In this document: positions 33,498 through 41,425 of the stretch, piece after piece
How the letters are laid out: each line of letters starts with the position of its first letter
How positions within the stretch are numbered: the stretch's first letter is position 1
Origin: PZPK01 sp963974595
GTDB taxonomy: Bacteria; Pseudomonadota; Gammaproteobacteria; Pseudomonadales; Oleiphilaceae
Reading direction: 5' to 3'
Length of the DNA: 46,257 nt
Assembly (NCBI GenBank): GCA_963974595.1
Contig: CAXBDA010000022.1
Location: 1-46,257 of the forward strand
The notes under the pieces: generated by a model
Database searches by the model: none
What the model was told of the DNA's origin: nothing
Seen by the model: the letters and a program-made list of their open reading frames with translations, nothing else
Made by a program: the position numbers and the translations under genes

Positions 33498-34157
33498 ATG
33501 ACTCTAGAGTGGTTATGGGTTATCTTGTATCTTGTAAGTGCTTATCTGTTTTTTTTGGCCTTGAAAACCCTTCCGACGCTTTTATCGTTAAACTGGAAAA
33601 TACCCTTTAAAGTCTTAAAGCTTGGTTTCTATTCTTTTTTAAGTATTATTTTGTTCTTGCTTACGCAGCAGCTCTCAAATTTTTACACTATTGAAATCAA
33701 AAAGCCAATCATAGAAATACAATTCAAAGAGCTTGAAAATCAACATTACCAAGTGTCTTTGGTCTCTCCGGCATACAAATCAGCAAATAAAACATACTAT
33801 ATTCATGGGGATATGTGGCAAGTCGATTTGAAAATACTTACCTGGAATACGCTGTTTACTTATTTTGGAATTGAACCACTATATAGTCTCGATAGACTCA
33901 ATGGCCGCTATATCAAGCTAGAGGATGAATTTAATAAACCCAGATCCATTTATCAATTTAATGCTGAAGATACGACAGACCTAGCGTGGCCCTATATTGT
34001 TGAAATTCTTGAGTTATTCTTAGTGCGAAGTTTTTATGGCTCAGCCGTTTTTGCACCAATGGCTAACGATGCGAGGTTCGCTATTTATTTAACAGATACC
34101 GGTATCGAGTTACTTCCATCCAATCAAGAAGCTAAACAAGCCTTAAAAAGCTGGTAA
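33498..34157 (+). CDS. Unrecognised membrane-anchored protein downstream of the FimL-like gene
   Basis: I do not recognise this 219-residue protein. Two hydrophobic helices (about 5-25 and 42-60) precede a soluble domain, which by the positive-inside rule probably faces the periplasm, although both ends could be cytoplasmic. The domain contains YYIHGDMWQVDLKILTWN, IEPLYSLDRLNGRYI and SFYGSAVFAPMANDARFAIYLTDTGIELLP. Similar small proteins have been labelled 'multidrug efflux' in genomes without evidence. It starts five bases after the FimL-like gene, which hints at a shared role, and it is convergent with the YheT-family gene. Confidence 0.7.
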   Translation: MTLEWLWVILYLVSAYLFFLALKTLPTLLSLNWKIPFKVLKLGFYSFLSIILFLLTQQLSNFYTIEIKKPIIEIQFKELENQHYQVSLVSPAYKSANKTYYIHGDMWQVDLKILTWNTLFTYFGIEPLYSLDRLNGRYIKLEDEFNKPRSIYQFNAEDTTDLAWPYIVEILELFLVRSFYGSAVFAPMANDARFAIYLTDTGIELLPSNQEAKQALKSW

Positions 34158-34185
34158 TAGGGTGGCGGTAACAGGTGATTGATAG

Positions 34186-35154
34186 TCAGATGGCGATTGC
34201 GTTTAACTGGCTATATTTATTTATAAAGTCTATCGATCTTTGTTCTGAATAGTAGGGGTGATGTCGGGCAATAGGCATGAAGCCAATATGGCCACCATAT
34301 TTTGGTATTTCAAGCTGAATAAAGCTATTTTCTTCAGCTTGCTCTATCGGGTAGCATTCTTCAGGCAGGAATGGGTCATCCAAAGCATTTAAAATTAATG
34401 TAGGCACGCTGATGGCTTTTAAATAATGAAGGCTGCTGTTTTTCTCCCAATAGTCTTCAGCATTTTTAAAGCCGTTTAAGGGGGCAGTGTAGCGGTCATC
34501 AAACTGTTTGAAATTTTTTATTCTATAAAAGCCTTGGGTGTCTATTTCGTCAGGAAAAATATTTTGTTTCTCTTTTAGTTTTTCCTTAAAGCTCTTAAGA
34601 AAGTTTGCCATATATAGTTTGTGGCTATATTGAGCCAAATGAGCAGAGCTGCTTTTTAGATCGCATGGGGCGGATAAAGCAACTGAAACAATAACTTCTT
34701 TTGGAATCAGCGTGTGCTCTCTACCTAAATGCAGTAAGGTTTTGTTTCCGCCTATACTAAAGCCAATCAGTGCTATCTCTTTATAACCCTGATTCAGAGC
34801 ATATTGAATAACCAAGGATAGATCTTCAGTCTTACCGCTATGATACGAAGCTGCAAACTTATTTTGCTCACCACTGCAGCCTCGATAGTTCCACGCCAAT
34901 ACATCCCAATTATTAAGCCTTGCTTGTCGAGCCATCCCTAAAACATAGGGCCTTCGACTATTACCCTCTAAACCGTGGCTTAAGACAACTAATCTCTTGT
35001 TATTATTTTTAGACCAGTCGATATCTAAAAAGTCACCATCAGTTGTCGAAATTCGTTCTCGGGTTAATGGAATGAAGGGGACTTTTCTAAATAAGGATGG
35101 ATAAATGCTTTGTATATGTCCATTTCTTAAAAAAATAGGGGGTCGATAAGTCAC
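34186..35154 (-). CDS. YheT-family alpha/beta hydrolase
   Basis: A 322-residue hydrolase of the YheT/ABHD1-3 (UPF0017) group. The N-terminus RPPIFLRNGHIQSIYPSLF is the family start, then TTDGDFLDIDW, VVLSHGLEGNSRRPYVLGMA, VLAWNYRGCSGE and the nucleophile elbow GFSIGGN. The catalytic Asp is probably in LNALDDPFLPEE and the His in YGGHIGFM. Members act on acyl esters, but the substrate is not known. It is encoded opposite to the FimL-like unit and divergent from another hydrolase across a 423-base gap. Confidence 0.9.
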   Translation of the reverse strand: MTYRPPIFLRNGHIQSIYPSLFRKVPFIPLTRERISTTDGDFLDIDWSKNNNKRLVVLSHGLEGNSRRPYVLGMARQARLNNWDVLAWNYRGCSGEQNKFAASYHSGKTEDLSLVIQYALNQGYKEIALIGFSIGGNKTLLHLGREHTLIPKEVIVSVALSAPCDLKSSSAHLAQYSHKLYMANFLKSFKEKLKEKQNIFPDEIDTQGFYRIKNFKQFDDRYTAPLNGFKNAEDYWEKNSSLHYLKAISVPTLILNALDDPFLPEECYPIEQAEENSFIQLEIPKYGGHIGFMPIARHHPYYSEQRSIDFINKYSQLNAIAI

Positions 35155-35219
35155 TTTAAACTCTTATGTGTAAATTTTACTGACTAATCTAAAGCAAAAT
35201 GTGCCGCTCTTAAAGTTTT

Positions 35220-35318
35220 TTATATGAGCTGATTAACCAAGAAGCTTAAAATAATGCTAGTAATCGCTGTTGCTAGGAATATGTCTATTACTGTTAAGGG
35301 TTTACTTTCTGGCTTCAT
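35220..35318 (-). CDS. Possible 32-residue single-span membrane protein
   Basis: ATG at 35318-35316 opens a 32-residue frame beginning MKPESKPLTVIDIF and continuing into one hydrophobic span (LATAITSIILSFLV) with a short NQLI tail. The polar, partly basic N-terminus followed by a single helix is the layout of many real small membrane proteins. The binding site is weak (GATGAG about eight bases ahead). No family comes to mind. It lies upstream of the YheT-family gene in the same direction, 65 bases before it. Could be chance. Confidence 0.35.
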   Translation of the reverse strand: MKPESKPLTVIDIFLATAITSIILSFLVNQLI

Positions 35319-35480
35319 GATCTAATCTCATCAAAGTAAGGTTAATAAATGACATTTCGAAAAATATCACTAGGTAATGCAGCGCGTTCACGATCAATAA
35401 TGCTCGCGATGAACACATTACCTTCACCGACAGCACTATTTTATCGCATGTATAGCCATTTGTTACCCTGCTAATTTAAA

Positions 35481-35512
35481 ACATTGTAAAATGTATGTTT
35501 ATGTAACAATGT
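35481..35512. promoter_or_regulatory. Spaced inverted repeat upstream of the alpha/beta hydrolase
   Basis: ACATTGT (35481-35487) and ACAATGT (35506-35512) are exact inverted repeats separated by 18 bases that are themselves rich in ATGT repeats. The spacing and position, 66 bases upstream of the hydrolase start, would suit a dimeric regulator, but no regulator gene is adjacent and the AT content makes chance repeats likely. Confidence 0.3.
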
Positions 35513-35577
35513 GAATCATTAACTGCTTGTTATAACGAAGCCTTTATTTCTAATTTAAATAACCTTGAGAGTAAGTA

Positions 35578-36522
35578 ATGCGTTGGGATAGAGATCGTCT
35601 TTTAATGGACCTGAGTAAATTTTCTTTTAGAGCAAAGCCTGTAGTGAAGGGTGAAATTACCCACTACTATGATTTTTACGATATGAATTTTTATCAGCAG
35701 TTTGATGAGCTTGAGCAGCGAGTTGGTTGGTTAGAAACCGGTGAATTTCGCTTAGTGATGCAAAGCTTCAAGCCGGTAAATGCAAAAGCTACCGTGTTTA
35801 TTTTTCATGGTTATTTTGACCATGCGGGGATCTACCATCATTTAATACGTTTTTTGCTCAAACATGGCTATGCCGTCGTCATCTATGATATGCCGGGGCA
35901 TGGTTTGTCTAGTGGTAAACCGACGGCCATTACCACCTTTCAGCAGTATCAGGATTCAATGAATGCCTGTTTGGCAGTGTGCAAGCAGCATATGCCTTTA
36001 CCTTATCACTGTGTAGGTCAAAGTACCGGTGGAGCTGTTATTATTGATAGGTTAAAAAATGGTGAACCATCAGAGCTTGTTTTTGATAAAGTCGTTTTAC
36101 TGTCTCCTCTGGTTAGGCCTAAGGGCTGGAAGTCAATTGTGCGAATGCATAATGCAATAAAGCCGTTCTTTAAGGTTTGGTATAGAAACTTCGCTAAAAA
36201 CTCTGCAGATGTATCATTTCTACAATTCTTAAAAAAGCATGACCCCCTTCAATCAAAGTGGCTTTCAGTCGATTGGATTAGTGCGCTAAAAGAGTGGATA
36301 CCAACAATAGAAGAAGGTGAAGGATTAAAAAGGAAAGTTCTAATCATTCAAGGCACAAGCGATAATACAGTCGATTGGGAGCATAACCTTCAGGTTCTAA
36401 AACGATTGTTTAGCGAAGTGAAAATTGCTTATGTTGATGGCGCTCAGCATCATTTAGTGAATGAATCCCTATCAAAAAGGGAGTCTGTTTTTATGACGAT
36501 GTTAAGTGAGCTGGATATATAA
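35578..36522 (+). CDS. Alpha/beta hydrolase, monoacylglycerol lipase-like (serine aminopeptidase S33 fold)
   Basis: A 314-residue hydrolase. The oxyanion region is FIFHGYFDHAGIYHHL, then YDMPGHGLSSG, the nucleophile elbow GQSTGG, and the acid/His pair probably in IQGTSDNTVDWEHN and DGAQHHLVNE. HGxxxHAGxY and GHGxSxG are typical of monoacylglycerol-lipase and lysophospholipase-like proteins. It has no signal peptide, so it is cytoplasmic. The real substrate is unknown. A strong bidirectional terminator follows, so it is a single-gene unit. Confidence 0.88.
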   Translation: MRWDRDRLLMDLSKFSFRAKPVVKGEITHYYDFYDMNFYQQFDELEQRVGWLETGEFRLVMQSFKPVNAKATVFIFHGYFDHAGIYHHLIRFLLKHGYAVVIYDMPGHGLSSGKPTAITTFQQYQDSMNACLAVCKQHMPLPYHCVGQSTGGAVIIDRLKNGEPSELVFDKVVLLSPLVRPKGWKSIVRMHNAIKPFFKVWYRNFAKNSADVSFLQFLKKHDPLQSKWLSVDWISALKEWIPTIEEGEGLKRKVLIIQGTSDNTVDWEHNLQVLKRLFSEVKIAYVDGAQHHLVNESLSKRESVFMTMLSELDI

Positions 36523-36561
36523 ATCGCGCACCTTAAATTGTGTTTTTTTCTAGCGCCAATA

Positions 36562-36594
36562 AAAAAGCCAATGAGTAAAACGCATTGGCTTTTT
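36562..36594. terminator. Strong bidirectional intrinsic terminator
   Basis: AAAAAGCCAATG (36562-36573) and CATTGGCTTTTT (36583-36594) form a perfect 12-pair stem around a nine-base loop. The T run lies at the end of the stem in both directions, so it can end both the hydrolase transcript on the plus strand and the serA transcript on the minus strand, whose stop codons flank it. Confidence 0.92.
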
Positions 36595-36617
36595 AGTTTG
36601 TAGAAAAATATTTAAAC

Positions 36618-37847
36618 TTAGAAAAGTACACGACAGCGAATTGTGCCATTCACTGTATTTAGTTTTTCTTTTGCTAAGGCGCTACATTCTTTATTAACAT
36701 CGACAACCACATAACCAACATCTTCATTTGTTTGTAGATACTGACCTAAGATATTGATGTTATTCTCAGATAACGTTTTGTTGATCTGTGACATAACACC
36801 AGGGATATTTTCATGAATATGAAGAATACGGTGGTTATTTGGGTGTGTAGGCAATGCAACTTCCGGGAAGTTAACCGAGGTGATAGATGTTCCTGTGTCG
36901 CTGTAAGTCGCCATTTTTTCACCGACCTCAAAACCGATATTTGCTTGTGCTTCCATCGTGCTTCCACCAACATGCGGTGTCAAAATCACATTATCAAATT
37001 CACGTAGCGGAGAAATAAATTCTTCATTATTCGATTTAGGCTCGCTTGGGAAAACATCAATTGCTGCGCCGAGTAACTTTTTGCTGGCAAGAGCGACACA
37101 TAGTTCATCAATATCAACAACCGTGCCTCTTGCTGCATTAATAAATATGCTGCCGTCTTTCATGCTCGCAAATTCTGCCTTACCCATCATCATCTGCGTT
37201 GCTGGCGTTTCGGGGACGTGCAAACTGATAATGTCGCAGCTTGAAAGTAACTCTTCCATCGTATCGACTTGACTTGCATTGCCTAGTGGCAGTTTGGTGA
37301 TAACGTCATAAAAATAGACCTTCATACCTAAGCCTTCAGCAAGAACGCTGAGCTGACTACCAATACTGCCGTACCCTACGATTCCAAGTTTCTTACCACG
37401 AATTTCATAGCTGTTGGTCGCAGATTTCAACCAGCCACCACGATGAGCTAAGGCACTTTTTTCTGGAACGCCACGCAACAAGAGAATCGCTTCAGCAAGA
37501 ACTAATTCAGCAACACTTCGGGTGTTCGAGTACGGGGCATTAAATACCGCAACACCATGACGAGTCGCTGCTTTTAAATCGACTTGATTCGTACCAATAC
37601 AAAAACAACCTACTGCAATGAGCTTTTTAGCGGCTGCAAATACGTCTTCCGTTAATTGAGTTCTTGAACGTATACCCACAAAATGAGCGTCAGCGATTTT
37701 TTCAATCAACTCTTCTTGGCCGAGGGATGTTTTGAGATATTCAATATTGGTATAGCCAGCTTTTTTTAAAGTGGTCACTGCAGATTCGTGAACACCTTCT
37801 AAAAGTAAAAAACGAATTTTCTCTTTACCTAAAGACGTCGTAGCCAT
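36618..37847 (-). CDS. serA: D-3-phosphoglycerate dehydrogenase
   Basis: First step of serine synthesis: oxidises 3-phosphoglycerate with NAD+ in the cytoplasm; many SerA enzymes also reduce 2-oxoglutarate to D-2-hydroxyglutarate. The 409-residue chain follows E. coli SerA throughout: KIRFLLLEGVHESAV at the start, IGCFCIGTNQVDL, FNAPYSNTRSVAEL, the Rossmann motif GIVGYGSIGSQL, AARGTVVDIDEL (Arg), DVFPSEP (acidic residue), LTPHVGGST (catalytic His), and a C-terminal ACT domain (HIHENIPGVMSQINK onwards) that mediates serine feedback. It diverges from the flavoprotein gene across 266 bases. Confidence 0.97.
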   Translation of the reverse strand: MATTSLGKEKIRFLLLEGVHESAVTTLKKAGYTNIEYLKTSLGQEELIEKIADAHFVGIRSRTQLTEDVFAAAKKLIAVGCFCIGTNQVDLKAATRHGVAVFNAPYSNTRSVAELVLAEAILLLRGVPEKSALAHRGGWLKSATNSYEIRGKKLGIVGYGSIGSQLSVLAEGLGMKVYFYDVITKLPLGNASQVDTMEELLSSCDIISLHVPETPATQMMMGKAEFASMKDGSIFINAARGTVVDIDELCVALASKKLLGAAIDVFPSEPKSNNEEFISPLREFDNVILTPHVGGSTMEAQANIGFEVGEKMATYSDTGTSITSVNFPEVALPTHPNNHRILHIHENIPGVMSQINKTLSENNINILGQYLQTNEDVGYVVVDVNKECSALAKEKLNTVNGTIRCRVLF

Positions 37848-38113
37848 ATTTGCATAAAACCTTTTTGTTTATGGTGAGGTGCTTAATGTTTTATAAGCCT
37901 TTATTTCACCGTGCTGTTGGGAGTTTTTAAATTATACCAATAAGATAAAACTTAAAGATATTGTGTCTGAAAAAGGCGCGTATGATAACATATTCAGCTT
38001 TTTAGTCGTTCAAAAAAATTCAACTCTTTTATTTATCATATAAATCAATTAGATATATTTATATTCTAGAGTTTACATTAACTTTTTAAGTATTAGATGG
38101 ATGATAATCTCTT

Positions 38114-39511
38114 ATGGCGAGCCCAGAACAGATCGTTGAAGCCCTTAAAAAAATTGTGGAAGAAGGTAAAGTCAGAACAGATAAAGAATCGCTTGACTCC
38201 CACGGAAAGGATTGGACTAAAATTTATGCGCCCAAGCCAACCGCGATTGTTTTTCCTAAATCAACGCAAGAAGTCCAAGCAATTGTTCGTTTAGCTAATG
38301 AGATGGAATTTGCACTTGTCCCATCTGGTGGTCGTACTGGATTGAGCGCTGGTGCTGTAGCCGCTAATGGTGAAGTGGTTGTCTCATTTGATTACATGAA
38401 TGCTATTGTCGAATTTAGTGCGAGTGATCAAACTGTTCGTTGCCAAGCCGGTGTGATTACTGAGCAACTGCAAAATTTTGCAGAAGCACAAGGTCTTTAT
38501 TATCCTGTCGATTTTGCCTCTGCCGGATCAAGCCAGCTAGGTGGTAATCTTTCTACGAATGCAGGTGGCATCAAAGTTATTAAATATGGCATGAGCCGTG
38601 ACTGGGTTTTAGGTCTTAAAGTTGTAACTGGCTCGGGAGAAATCTTAGAATTAAATCGCGATCTCTTAAAGAACAACACCGGTTATGATTTAAGGCATTT
38701 ATTTGTTGGTGCAGAAGGAACCTTAGGCTTCATTACCGAAGCGACTATGAAATTAACGCGTCAACCGAATAACTTAACGGTGCTGGTTTTAGGTTTGAAT
38801 GACATAAGAAATACCATGGATGTTCTAAAAAGTTTTCAGTCATCGCTCGACTTGTCGGCTTATGAGTTCTTTTCAGAAGAAGCCATGCAACACGTTCTAA
38901 AGCATCATGACGTTCCAAGACCTTTTGAAACTCCAGCACCTTTCTATGCCTTATTAGAATTTGAAGCAAACTCAGAGCAAATAATGGATCAAGCCATGAA
39001 TTTGTTTGAAGAGTGTGTAGAGAAAGGCTGGGTTTTAGATGGTGTGATCAGTCAAAGCGAGACACAAGCTAAAAACTTATGGACCTTGAGAGAGGGTATT
39101 TCAGAGTCAATTTCCGTCAGGACGCCTTATAAGAATGATATTTCTGTTGTGGTGTCTAAAGTGCCGGAATTCTTGACTGAAATTAACAATGTTGTCTCAG
39201 AGTATTATCCTGACTTTGAAATTATATGGTTTGGTCATATTGGTGATGGTAACTTGCATCTTAATATTCTTAAACCCGCTGATCTTGCTAATAAAGAGTT
39301 CTTCGCAAAATGTGTCAATGTGAATAAATGGGTGTTTGATATTGTTGAAAAGTATCAAGGTAGTATTTCGGCCGAACATGGTGTTGGTATTGTCAAAAAA
39401 GACTACCTGCAATATACGCGGTCTCCTGAAGAAATTTCCATTATGAAAGGCATTAAACGCGTTTTTGATCCAAAAGGCGTTATGAATCCAGGGAAAATAT
39501 TTGATCTTTGA
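38114..39511 (+). CDS. FAD-linked D-2-hydroxyacid (D-2-hydroxyglutarate-type) dehydrogenase
   Basis: A 465-residue flavoprotein of the FAD-binding type 4 / GlcD-like family. Seen in order are IVFPKSTQEVQAIV, the FAD pyrophosphate loop PSGGRTGLSAGAV, GGNLSTNAGGIKVIKYG, FVGAEGTLGFITEATM, and the substrate/metal region FGHIGDGNLHLNI and SAEHGVGIVKKDY. The closest functional fit is D-2-hydroxyglutarate dehydrogenase, because the gene is divergent from serA; in Pseudomonas the two enzymes work together, with this one removing the D-2-hydroxyglutarate that SerA makes. Glycolate or D-lactate dehydrogenase is less likely. A terminator-like hairpin follows. Confidence 0.88.
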   Translation: MASPEQIVEALKKIVEEGKVRTDKESLDSHGKDWTKIYAPKPTAIVFPKSTQEVQAIVRLANEMEFALVPSGGRTGLSAGAVAANGEVVVSFDYMNAIVEFSASDQTVRCQAGVITEQLQNFAEAQGLYYPVDFASAGSSQLGGNLSTNAGGIKVIKYGMSRDWVLGLKVVTGSGEILELNRDLLKNNTGYDLRHLFVGAEGTLGFITEATMKLTRQPNNLTVLVLGLNDIRNTMDVLKSFQSSLDLSAYEFFSEEAMQHVLKHHDVPRPFETPAPFYALLEFEANSEQIMDQAMNLFEECVEKGWVLDGVISQSETQAKNLWTLREGISESISVRTPYKNDISVVVSKVPEFLTEINNVVSEYYPDFEIIWFGHIGDGNLHLNILKPADLANKEFFAKCVNVNKWVFDIVEKYQGSISAEHGVGIVKKDYLQYTRSPEEISIMKGIKRVFDPKGVMNPGKIFDL

Positions 39512-39515
39512 ATAT

Positions 39516-39555
39516 AAAATAAGCAGCCTCCGGTTTTTCTGGGTTTGCTTATTTT
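39516..39555 (+). terminator. Terminator-like hairpin after the flavoprotein gene
   Basis: AAAATAAGCA (39516-39525) pairs perfectly with TGCTTATTTT (39546-39555) around a 20-base interior that has its own short CC/GG pairing. The right arm ends in TTTT, so it can serve as an intrinsic terminator just after the stop codon at 39509-39511. AT-rich and only moderately strong. Confidence 0.6.
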
Positions 39556-39612
39556 ACCCGTCTTTAGCTGTCTGGTTTAATTGAATCAGTGAACTCATCC
39601 AATATTAAATAA

Positions 39613-40641
39613 GTGATAATAGTGATAAAACAAAAACTTAACCGTATATTCTCAAGTATTACTTTTAGTTTCTTCTTGCTGGTTTCTTGTTATTCTCAAG
39701 GTGCCTCCTTAGCGCCTGTTAAATTCTGCATATGGGATCCGGTAGGCTCGAACGGCCCCTTTATCTCGTTCCTTAAAGAAACCAAATTAAAGGCGATAAG
39801 CTGGGGTATCGACTTACAATTAGATGCTTATACGGATGAAAAAGTCGCTTTTAATGACTTTAAATCCCAGGTTTGCGATGCGGTATTTTTAACGAACTTG
39901 TTGGCTAGAGAGTTAGTTCCTTTTACTGGCGCCTTTGGTGCACCAGGCGCTATTCGATCAATAGAGGAATTAAAAACACTTTCGGCTACGCTGAATAGCC
40001 CTAAAGCAAAATCTATCGTGACAAATGATAAATACGAAGTCTCTGGATTATTTCCTGTTGGTGAGATTTACACTTTCGTTCGCGATAAGAGTAGTGTTCG
40101 AATTGCTAGCATAAGCGGTAAAAAAGTATCGATTCTAAACGGTGATGTGGCAAGTTCACGTTTTGCAAAGGTAGTTGGGGCGTCTCCTGTTCATACCTCA
40201 TTGGCAACCTGGGGTGGACAATTCAATAATGGCAATGTCGATGTAATGTTTGCTCCGGCCTTGGCGTATAACACGTTCGAGTTATATAAGGGGCTTGGGG
40301 AAGCTGGCGGTATTATTGACTTTAATATTCTTTATGCCGTGATGCAGATGGTGGTAAATACTCAAAAAGTTCCACCTTCCTTTGCCAGCAAGATGCGTCA
40401 ACATGCTTTAACTCGTTTTGATGAATTAGAAAATACGGTGAAGCAAGCAAGAAGTGAAATACCTCAAAAGTACTGGATAACCTTAGACTCGAAAACCTTA
40501 GAAGAGTATGAGGTTTTATCCAAGCAGATCCGTTTAACTTTGCGAGACGAGAAAGCCTTTGACCCCAAAGCCATTAGCTTGTTATGGAAAATTCGCTGTA
40601 AGTTTAATCCGGCACACACTGAATGCGCATCAGCCGAATAA
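39613..40641 (+). CDS. Periplasmic solute-binding-like protein (DUF6091/AdeT1_2 type)
   Basis: A 342-residue exported protein with an N-terminal hydrophobic signal (about 12-30, ending SQGAS). After it comes FCIWDPVGSNGPFISFLKETK and a two-lobe pattern like TRAP/phosphonate binding proteins (QVCDAVFLTNLLARELVPF, GEIYTFVRDKSSVR, ISGKKVSILNGD, NVDVMFAPALAYNTFELYKG). It fits the AdeT1_2 (DUF6091) family, once described as efflux components but built like solute receptors. No membrane permease gene is adjacent, so transport coupling is unproven. The start at 39613 may be a GTG/ATA-region choice; the in-frame start used is GTG-like upstream of the signal. Confidence 0.75.
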   Translation: MIIVIKQKLNRIFSSITFSFFLLVSCYSQGASLAPVKFCIWDPVGSNGPFISFLKETKLKAISWGIDLQLDAYTDEKVAFNDFKSQVCDAVFLTNLLARELVPFTGAFGAPGAIRSIEELKTLSATLNSPKAKSIVTNDKYEVSGLFPVGEIYTFVRDKSSVRIASISGKKVSILNGDVASSRFAKVVGASPVHTSLATWGGQFNNGNVDVMFAPALAYNTFELYKGLGEAGGIIDFNILYAVMQMVVNTQKVPPSFASKMRQHALTRFDELENTVKQARSEIPQKYWITLDSKTLEEYEVLSKQIRLTLRDEKAFDPKAISLLWKIRCKFNPAHTECASAE

Positions 40642-40668
40642 TTATTAAAAGTTAGCAGGGCTCTATAT

Positions 40669-41334
40669 ATGTTTCATGCACGTTTTATTTCTGGAAAAAA
40701 GTTTGAGCACCCCGTGACCAAGGTGGTGTGCGTAGGCAGGAACTATGCTGAACATGCTCGCGAGTTAAATAATCCTGTTCCAGAGATACCTATCTTGTTT
40801 ATCAAACCTGAATCTAGCGTTGTCAGTCTGGAAGATTCATTTACTATACCCGAAACGGACTGTCATTATGAGGCAGAAGTTGCGATTTTAATCGGTAAAG
40901 AATTAAGTAATGTAAATGAAAAAGAGGCCGAGTCAGGTATTGCCGGAATTGGTTTGGCGCTTGACCTGACACGACGTGCATTACAATCTGAACTTAAAAA
41001 AAACAGCCATCCATGGGAAGTCGCCAAAAGTTTCGATGGTGCTTGTCCCTTAAGCCAATTTATTCCGTATTCCGACATCGATTCTCTTAAGGGCTTACAT
41101 TTTTCATTAGCAATCAATGGTGAAATGAGGCAGCAGGGCTTATCAAGCGACATGATTACCCCTGTCATTGCTTTAATCGTCTATATCAGCAAGCATTTCA
41201 CGCTTAGAACGGGAGATGTTGTTTTGACCGGAACACCTAAGGGAGTGGGCTCCTTAGCCATTAATGACAAACTTGAACTTAATTTACTTAATACGTTATT
41301 TGTTCGTACAGAGGCAGTAAGCTGTGAATCGTGA
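40669..41334 (+). CDS. Fumarylacetoacetate hydrolase-family protein (FAHD1/YcgM-like)
   Basis: A 221-residue single-domain FAH-fold enzyme. VVCVGRNYAEHARELNN, ILFIKPESSVV and the metal-ligand segment CHYEAEVAILIGKEL are clear, followed by ALDLTRRALQSELKKNSHPWEVAKSFDGACPL and TGDVVLTGTPKGVG. The group includes acylpyruvases and oxaloacetate decarboxylase/tautomerases; length and motifs resemble E. coli YcgM and human FAHD1. Which reaction applies here cannot be told. It lies 27 bases after the solute-binding-like gene, and a link between them is unproven. Confidence 0.9.
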   Translation: MFHARFISGKKFEHPVTKVVCVGRNYAEHARELNNPVPEIPILFIKPESSVVSLEDSFTIPETDCHYEAEVAILIGKELSNVNEKEAESGIAGIGLALDLTRRALQSELKKNSHPWEVAKSFDGACPLSQFIPYSDIDSLKGLHFSLAINGEMRQQGLSSDMITPVIALIVYISKHFTLRTGDVVLTGTPKGVGSLAINDKLELNLLNTLFVRTEAVSCES

Positions 41335-41425
41335 TGCCAATTTTATAGGCATTCCACTACAGAGTGAATCTCTATATAATTCCTTACCTTTTTTATCAAT
41401 CGCTTAAATATGGGGTATTGCTCAC

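Larger units (their letters stand above)
35155..35577. other. 423-base gap between divergent hydrolase genes
   Basis: The largest stretch without a standard gene. It holds one possible small membrane ORF on the minus strand (35220-35318), short overlapping frames on both strands around 35342-35474 that may be the remains of a lost gene, and a spaced inverted repeat (35481-35512) upstream of the plus-strand hydrolase. A TTGTTA (35527-35532) and TAATTT (35551-35556) pair, 18 bases apart, could be a weak promoter for that hydrolase. I see no RNA gene. Confidence 0.5.

Noticed and set aside
23104..34157. A defence island, prophage or mobile element in the accessory region
   Set aside because: No integrase, transposase, restriction, toxin-antitoxin or phage structural gene is seen, and all genes have plausible housekeeping or signalling roles.
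37848..38113. Divergent gap between serA and the flavoprotein gene checked for operators or a riboswitch
   Set aside because: A TTGTGT and a TATGAT are only 14 bases apart, and no structured element stood out.
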